Origin: Corinectria fuckeliana
Taxonomy: Eukaryota; Ascomycota; Sordariomycetes; Hypocreales; Nectriaceae
NCBI GenBank assembly: GCA_019137255.1
Contig: WPDH01000245.1
Coordinates: 219,084-283,083, forward strand
Direction: 5' to 3'
DNA length: 64,000 nucleotides
Part shown: positions 57,374 through 64,000 of the stretch, one piece after another
Position numbering within the stretch: the first letter of the stretch is position 1
Layout of the letters: each line of letters starts with the position of its first letter
The notes under the pieces: generated by a model
Seen by the model: only the letters and a program-made list of their open reading frames with translations
Databases searched by the model: none
What the model was told of the DNA's origin: nothing
Made by a program: the position numbers and the translations under genes

Positions 57374-58380
57374 CCCAAGCTAGTTACGTGTTTAACGATA
57401 CTGCGTAAAACTGCTTACCCGGGGGCAGCAAACACAAAGATGTTTCTAGGGTAGCGCAACTAAAAAGAAGATATGTTGCAATTAAAACAACAATGCCTCT
57501 TGTTTTTCTTCCCCTTTAAAAGTTCAATTCACAAGTCTGCATCTGTTGAATTTTAGTAATTCTTGCTGGGTACCACTCAAATGATTTGCTCACATCGAAG
57601 AGCCCCATGGTAAAACAACACCTGGTCTTGCGAAAATGATTTTGTGCCACAGCCCCTCTTCATATGCACATGGTCTAGTTGTTGCTTACTGTGAATTACG
57701 TTAGTTTCATCACAATGCTTGAGAATATCCAGAGAAGTCCAGTTTTGTCCAGGCTGCAACCAACTCATCGAGAGGACTGAGGGATGCTATCACAAGTTGC
57801 TCGCAAGTCGCAAGTACAACGCTTGTCTAGCTTTTCGAATTCTTCCCGCCTTTCTTACTATGTCATTTTTATTAGCAAAGTTCTAATAGCCAGAATACTC
57901 TAATACTCTAACACCCTAATACCTTTAAACTCTAGTACTTTAATCTTAATACTTAATATAATATTCTAATGCCTAACTACTATACTGTTACTAATAGCAA
58001 GACTATATTTAAGAAGAAGATGAGAGTAAAAGTATACATAGGTACGTACATAATATACAGCCTGAATAGCACGATCTATTTAAACCTCTAACCACGTTCC
58101 TCAAGTTAAGCAGTGCACCACGATAGAAACAAGCCAAGTAGTAGTCACGAGTTTATTCCACTATGCTACAATAGTATGTTTAAATTATGCCTATCCGGAG
58201 GCAAAATAAAATCCCAACTTTCGACGCCCCGAGTCCCCTCCTCGAGAGGTTTCCGGATTCGCTGCTCATCAAAGCGGAAAGCATCGGCAGGGTCGTCGTC
58301 ACTCTCGTGTACTATCACATCTCGTGCCCCTATACTTGAATCCAATCACCATCGGAATCAGAAACAAAGGACGAGGCGGC
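57374..58380. other. AT-rich intergenic stretch with CTAATAC-type repeats
   Basis: Between about 57840 and 58100 the DNA is strongly AT-rich with irregular CTCTAATAC and CTAACACC motifs. It looks like a small repeat-induced-mutation relic. No gene. Confidence 0.5.
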
Positions 58381-59056
58381 TTAGTAAAGACCGACGCAGA
58401 TGTCACCCTTGACGCGGGCAGTCAGGTGGACCTCGGCCTCGAGGTCGAGCTTGATGCCGACGAGGAGAGCAGCGGTCTTCTGGTTGCCGTTGTCGTCGGT
58501 AGCACCCTTCAGGAGCTGGCCTGTGACACGAGGGTGATTAGCAACGGGTGTCGAGAGTAGTTAGGGTAGATAGAGAGAGAGAGAGAGAGAGAGTGTGTGT
58601 GTGTGTTTCTTCGTGAACTTACCAGCGGGCTGAGAGAGGCCGGTGGAGGTGGGCAGAGGAACAACGAACTGCTTGTTGTTGCTGCGGCGGCCGCCACGGG
58701 CCTGGCCATCGGAGTCCGAGTCGGACTGGTAAGCCAGGTTGGAGGTCTTGGCGAGGCTGGACGAGCTAGCGAGGTCAGCGTGTGTTTCCCCCGTGGAATG
58801 CTTGAAGTTCAAGCAAGCAAGCCTTGAGAAGCGCTTACGTGGTAGGAGGCTGAGGCTGAGGCTTGGGAAGGGCAGGAGTGGAAGCGGTGGTAGGGGAGGT
58901 AGCAGGGGGGGAAGCGGTGGCGCTAGAAGTAGTAGAGAGCGTTAGACTCTGGATGCCACTCGACGCCCAAGAAAGCGGGCAGTTGTGATGGCTTGTCAAA
59001 GGGGCCTCGGGGTTCGTGGCTTGGGGGAGGGGGGCTTCTTACGCAGGAGCAGACAT
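58381..59056 (-). CDS. Small conserved fungal protein, function unknown
   Basis: Four exons (59043-59056, 58839-58922, 58623-58765, 58381-58520) give 126 aa: MSAPAATASPPATSPTTAST, then a Pro/Gln linker, a Ser/Asp/Arg-rich patch (SDSDSDGQARGGRRSNNKQF), and a compact C-terminal domain ending HLTARVKGDICVGLY. The four junctions keep one reading frame and all have GT-AG ends (GTAAGA, GTAAGC, GTAAGT). The C-terminal half, LLKGATDDNGNQKTAALLVG and so on, has the regularity of a folded domain. No transmembrane segment. I do not recognise the family. Intron 3 (58521-58622) contains the GA/GT microsatellite. Confidence 0.85.
58573..58607 (+). repeat. (GA)n(GT)n compound microsatellite within an intron
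   Basis: A GA tract followed directly by a GT tract, inside intron 3 of the small conserved gene, so it does not affect its coding. Confidence 0.85.
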
Positions 59057-59832
59057 GTCGATGGTTTGGGCGGACTAAAAGTCGTTGAAAATATTGAAAG
59101 GTTTGGTGGCGATTGGAGCTGGGGCTCGAGGTGGATTGTAGTTGAGAGGATGTGAGAGTTGATGATGGTGAGAGAAAGGAAGTGGTCCATGGAGGATCGA
59201 GAGCCCCCCCTTTATACATAAACCATGGCGGCCGTTTGCTCGGTCTGGCCTCGTCGGTTGCTTCTTCACGACGCAACGCTCCGTTTCCGCGAAACCTCCC
59301 GAAGCCGTCTCAGACGAGATGCCGGGAGGAAAGGGCTCCCAGACATGGCGAGCCCACACCGGGGCTGCGGCTCCCGCCACGGCGACCTAGAACCCAGCAC
59401 AAGCCCAGGGCGTCCAACCTCGCAGTTTGATGAGCTGTCCATGCCGTCTCACCTCGAGGCACGCTGGACGGCAGGCGGCTCTGTGGTATTTCCTGGGGAT
59501 GGCACGCGGCCCTTTGCCGAGATGCCCCTCAGGGTTCATGGATGGGTAGCACAGCAGGATTCGTACGGAGCACCGCACATGCTTCGCACCATGGACGACG
59601 GTGATACTGACCGACCGGGCCTTGGTTAACATTACCCGCAACGGCTCCGATCGAGATGCTCCATCTTTCGGCCGCCGCCGCACCCGCAGAGCGAGCGAGC
59701 AAGCAAGAAGCGAGCAAGGCCAAGGGCTGAGAAGCCGAAGGCAGGGCGTTCCATCCAGCTCCACACGAGGTCCGAAGTACATGGACGCGAAGCTCCGGGA
59801 CTCGCTGATCAACTGCAGCGTGAGTCTGACAC

Positions 59833-59870
<38 letters not shown>

Positions 59871-60519
59871 ACTTCGTACCAAGTAATACAGTGCAGTACA
59901 TATGGGGGCGCCAGGGATCAGGGCGGGACGCCTGAACCTCGTTGGACACGTAGTCTCGCGATATCATCCGATGTTGGCATGCCATCTACCTCGGACCTCC
60001 GATTTCACGATGGCCCCGCGGCACTTCCGACTGTCTAGGTCCCCGCCGTCGATTTCCCGCATCTGGCCTCCGCTTCCTTTCGATCCGCCGGGCGAGATGC
60101 GGGTGCAGGTGCAGGTTGCAGGGATGCCGCCCCCCCCGCGACGCCGCAGCCGCCGTGTTTCGCATATGCATCGTCAACTCGTTGGCCGGAAAACAACGCC
60201 GCCCTTGCGCCTGTCTGCTCCACCGGCCTGGGGAGCAGGCAGCTAAAACCAACTGCCTTGGCCATTTTCCTTTTTGCCTCTGGGGGCATGGCATGATTCT
60301 GTCGGGAAACACCGGCAGTCCGCTGCTTGATTGGATCTCATTTACACGGCCCATCCTGGACAATCTGCAAGCCCGCCTGTGCTACGAATGCCTTTGATGT
60401 CAACCCTCTTCGATCTTCGAGAGGGGGCGAACAATCTTCAAATGGTGTACCGCGTTGGGAGGAAATCTCTTCGTCTAATTACCCCCTTCTCTCCTGCGTG
60501 ACCGTGTGTTTCTTGTTGA
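59057..60519. other. Intergenic, promoters of two unknown genes
   Basis: About 1.4 kb containing the divergent upstream regions of the 58381 and 60520 genes and the tetranucleotide repeat listed next. No gene seen. Confidence 0.4.
59833..59870 (+). repeat. (GTCT)n tetranucleotide microsatellite
   Basis: About nine perfect GTCT units. Confidence 0.9.
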
Positions 60520-61953
60520 ATGATACGCCGTGGTTGTTGTTCTTCGTCGTCATCAATGTCGCCCCCATCACCCGCGTCCCCATCCTCGTCTCCGGACTCC
60601 TCGTCTCAAGGCTCCTCGACCTCATCCCAGGACTCCGCATCCTCATCGTCCACGTCTTCTTCGTCCTCGTCACCTTCCTCTTCGGCCCTCCGAGAACTCT
60701 TCGGCACCCAGTGCAAGCAACAGCTGCTTGACGAAATCGACAAGCTCAAGGCCGCTGTCCAAAAGGACGACCCGCAAGCCGTCATCATGTCTATCCCCAT
60801 GCTGCTCGCCCTCACCATCTGCCCGGCCATGCTGGGCACCCAGGAGGCCATCCGTCAGAGCCAGTCCAAGACCAAGCGCGAGGAGCACCGCTCTCGTCGC
60901 TGCAATCTGGTCGTGTCTTGCGTAAAGCCTTCCATCAGGAGCCGTGACATCAACAACAAGTTGATTGTCCTCAAGGATAGCAAGGTATGTAACTTCCAAG
61001 GCTCCCATCGTCACTCATGACCATGATATATCGTGATGTGAACATCTCACTAACCTCCGATACCTACCTCTCTTCAGCTTTACATCGCCAATGAGCACCC
61101 TTTGTATAACCACGACTCCAAAAACAATGTTAGCAAAGGCTACCCCCTTTCAGGATACTTCCTCCCCTACCCTGACTCGGAGTACGAAGGCCTCGTCACC
61201 ACCATTAGCGACGACCCTCCTATCCTCAACTGGATCTACGTCGACAAGAAGACGCATGAAGTCAAGTACGGTGTCCGTGCCGATGCCCAGGAGAACCTCA
61301 CGGGGCCCTTTGACTGTACCAAGCAGGATCGTCGCATGACCCTACAGGGCTGGGAGGGTTTCTGCGCTGTCGAGGAGCTTCCAGGTATCTGGGCCCTCTT
61401 CTACGACGTGGACGACAACGGTCTCAAGGGAAAGGTCCCCATGGGTACCCGAATTCTCGAGGTCGAGCTCACGAGACGTGAGAAGAAGGAGCCCAAGCCG
61501 GAGCCCGACGCCGAAGTCCCCACGACTCTGGAAGAGAAGTGGAAGCAGCACAAGGCCGAGACAAAGGAAGCGGACCACGACAGGGAGGCGTTCCTGGCCA
61601 CGGGTGCCCAGCCTGGCACTGTTCCGACCGAGGCTACTGCCGAGGCTTCACCCGATGCCGTGAAGCAGCAGACCGAGGCCCTTAGCGAGGCCATGCGTCG
61701 CCTCGGTCTCGACGTCGGCTTGATCCCGGGTCAAGACGCCCCCAGCGTTATTACAAACGACGACTCCATGTGGTCGGGTGCACGAAAGGCCGCCGACGGC
61801 CACAGCAGCGGCGATTCCGTAACAGCGGCCAGCTCTGTCTGGGACAGGAACAACGACGGTGCCAGTGTGTCGAACGGATCCGACGATGGCGTGTACAAGA
61901 AACCATATGTCGAGGACGCTTCTGCCGACCCTCCTGCTGCTTCCGCTGTCTGA
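60520..61953 (+). CDS. Conserved fungal protein, function unknown
   Basis: Exons 60520-60984 and 61078-61953 give 446 aa; the intron has GTATGT, CACTAAC and CTTCAG. A low-complexity Ser/Pro N terminus of about 50 residues is followed by LRELFGTQCKQQLLDEIDKL and a hydrophobic helix-like segment VIMSIPMLLALTICPAMLGT. The central domain is well ordered: YIANEHPLYNHDSKNN, YFLPYPDSEYEGLVTT, PPILNWIYVDKKTHEVKYG and a GWEGFCAVEELPGIWALFYD block. The C-terminal third is acidic and disordered. The start could be the second ATG at 60556. No known catalytic motif; the well-conserved style of the central domain suggests a real, fungus-specific family. Confidence 0.85.
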
Positions 61954-63530
61954 ACGGGATGGCAATACGATTACAAGGGCTTGATGTATTAGTTTGGCAT
62001 ATTGATATCAGGCGTTTGGTGGGTGGGCATTAGGCACAAGTACACACGCAACACTAGGTTGTCACTATTACTTTTACTTCGTACATGAGGTTACAAGGAT
62101 TTTGGGTCTACAAAAATACATTCTTTTCACGTCCGACCCCCCGCCCCGTTCCCCAGACTCCTGCGATGCAGATCCTAGTCAGACAATCTCGGTAGGACAC
62201 TCGCTGCAGCCGACGACTTAAAACGAGAAAAGAAAACATGCTACGCTAAACTACAGAGAGGGGGTGGGGGTTGCTTGGAGGTTACATTGCGGGCTGCATC
62301 AACGCAGCCCGCAGCACGCATGGGTGAGGGGGGCTTGCTGTCGTGCGAGCACAGCGGGCATCCTCACTGGGCCAATTCCAAGAGTTGGCCGGGACATTCT
62401 CGTTGAAGGGAGGAGGAAACAAAAGCTCCGCGAATGTGTAAGCGGAGTGGCCGTTCACCGTCTTGCCGGCGGCGGGCGGGTTGGTGCCGATGCATCTCAC
62501 CGGGCCGGTCGTTCAAAGCCAACGTCAGTCTGAGTCCACCAGGGGAGATTCGACCCCAGATCTGAGTCGACAGGGGACTCGGGGGTCGGGCGAACGAGGT
62601 CTGGAGTACCTAGTCTAGTACGGCGATAGAGCGTAGCTTACGATTTGTCTCGGATTGGATTGGATCGGGCGTGGTTCCGGCGCGGTGATCTGAGTCTTTG
62701 TGTGTATGTGATTTATGATCGTACCATCTAGCTCGGTGTAAACGGATGAGATGTGTGAGCTAATAGGTAGTATGCAACAAATGCAACATCGCATCTCTCT
62801 CCTCACACACTCACAACCACCCGTGACCCCCAGCCCTCCGTCTCGATTAGCGATTGTCCACTCGTCGATTTCCCCAGACAACTCCCGAGCCGCCAAGCCG
62901 CTCCCGGCCCATGTAGCTTACGATGTGCCTGTCCGGGAACGACAGGGACCAGCATCTTTATCCCGAGCGCTAGCTGTCACTGTCAGATGGCGCGCTGCAA
63001 GTGAAGGCACCGGGGTTCTAGAACGAACAAGGGCGTCGGGGTCGGGTTTCCGTCTAATCCCGCTCGCATCAGAGCCTTGGCTGACTCCTTTTTGTGTCTC
63101 AAAAGCAAGTACGAATACGTACGAATACATCCGTACGCCCGTCTACCTTGATACCCGTCACGTCGTCCGCACATCGGGCCGGCCGCACGACTCAGTGCTT
63201 GTTCGATGCCAAGGGAGGAGACAACAGAGGACGTCATCTCGGTCGCAAAATTGCCTCAAAGCTCGTGTTATATTCGTACATGCTTTGTGAAGAGGTACGT
63301 GCTTACTTGGCTTCGCTACCTTGCTGTCATTCCTTCTTCTACCGCCCAAATGAACCGGGATGTGGAGCGGGTCTGCGAGTTGTCCATCTTCATGATGCAT
63401 ATTTCCATTATTCAGTCTCCATTAATGGAGTAGTTACGAGCTGCAAAGTTCAAACTAACTCTTCAGGGCGCACACTCAGCCGCGCGTGAATCTGCAGATC
63501 GCCTGGGTACGGAAGGCTATAGGGCCCGGT
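61954..63530. other. Gene-free right flank
   Basis: No supported gene after the 60520 gene. Its 3' UTR is probably the first couple of hundred bases. Confidence 0.4.
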
Positions 63531-63539
63531 ATCTCACAT

Positions 63540-64000
63540 CAACTTTTTTTTAAATTTTCGCACTAGGGTTACCCTACTGTATTATATAAGCTTCATTTAA
63601 TTACATATAATATCATATTATAATAAAAGACTATATCTTTATCTTGTTTATTTATATATAAAAAGATTAAAGTTTTTATTACTATAGTAACTAATTAATA
63701 ATAAAAGAAATTATATATAGTTATATACTCTTATATATCTCTTTATACTTTATTATACTTTCTTCTTTTTCTTCCTTTTATTATAAAAAGGCTTTTTTTA
63801 TTTATACTTATAATATTCTATCTAAATAAACTAATCACTTACTTAGAGGTTTATAAATAGTCCTCTAGTGCTATATACTACCCTAATTATAACTAATAGC
63901 TTTTTATGCTTATATTCTTATCTACTTTTATTATTAATCTAATAGACTTACCTTCTACCTAATAAATAACTAAATATATACTTATATAAAGTATAATAAT
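63540..64000. repeat. Extreme AT-rich block at window end
   Basis: The last 460 bp are almost entirely A and T, with runs such as TTATATATAG and no gene, in sharp contrast to the GC-moderate DNA before 63540. This is typical of repeats degraded by repeat-induced point mutation; the original element is no longer readable here. The block continues past the window. Confidence 0.75.

Overview
This window is nuclear DNA of a filamentous ascomycete, most likely a Sordariomycete. The evidence is short introns (mostly 50-110 nt) with CTAAC/CTGAC branch sites just before the 3' AG, GC-rich codon third positions, a kapC-type bZIP gene, GPI-anchored wall proteins, a fungal MscL-type channel, and an extremely AT-rich block at the right end that looks RIP-degraded. 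No prophage, plasmid, CRISPR array, biosynthetic cluster or intact transposon was seen. Species was not determined.

Layout. 1-3.6 kb: gene-poor, with a tRNA-Arg(ACG) cluster made of one intact + copy, one intact - copy, one copy interrupted by a 57-nt GT-AG intron-like insertion, and a tRNA fragment. 3.6-7 kb: HIS5 (+) and a GPI-anchored GH76 mannanase of the Dfg5/Dcw1 type (-). 7-12 kb: mostly non-coding, with two orphan coding fragments. 12-19 kb: a GPI-type surface protein (+), MscL-type channel (-), an intron-containing tRNA, and a Rab-like GTPase (+). 19-29.5 kb: the SLH1 RNA helicase (-), divergent YKT6 SNARE (+), and a disordered protein (-). 29.5-33.5 kb: non-coding, with long poly-G runs and an NN assembly join. 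33.5-43.3 kb: profilin (+), GOT1 (-), IES6 (-), DAD4 (+), ARP5 (+), kapC (-). 43.3-62 kb: pterin dehydratase (+), ERG25 (-), NCA2 (+), an HLTF/Rad5-like SNF2-RING protein (-), a decayed leucine-type tRNA, and two conserved proteins I could not name. 62-64 kb: non-coding, ending in the AT-rich block.

Most genes are housekeeping: histidine and sterol synthesis, ER/Golgi/vacuole traffic (YKT6, GOT1, a Rab), actin (profilin), kinetochore (DAD4), chromatin and DNA repair (ARP5, IES6, SNF2-RING), ribosome quality control (SLH1) and cell wall (GH76, GPI protein). The clearest functional link is IES6 and ARP5, which form one module of the INO80 remodeller and sit 1.5 kb apart with only DAD4 between them. 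Gene models were built by hand from splice signals and family resemblance; every spliced model given has a length divisible by three. The most unusual signal is the tRNA-Arg copy carrying what looks like a spliceosomal intron in its D arm.
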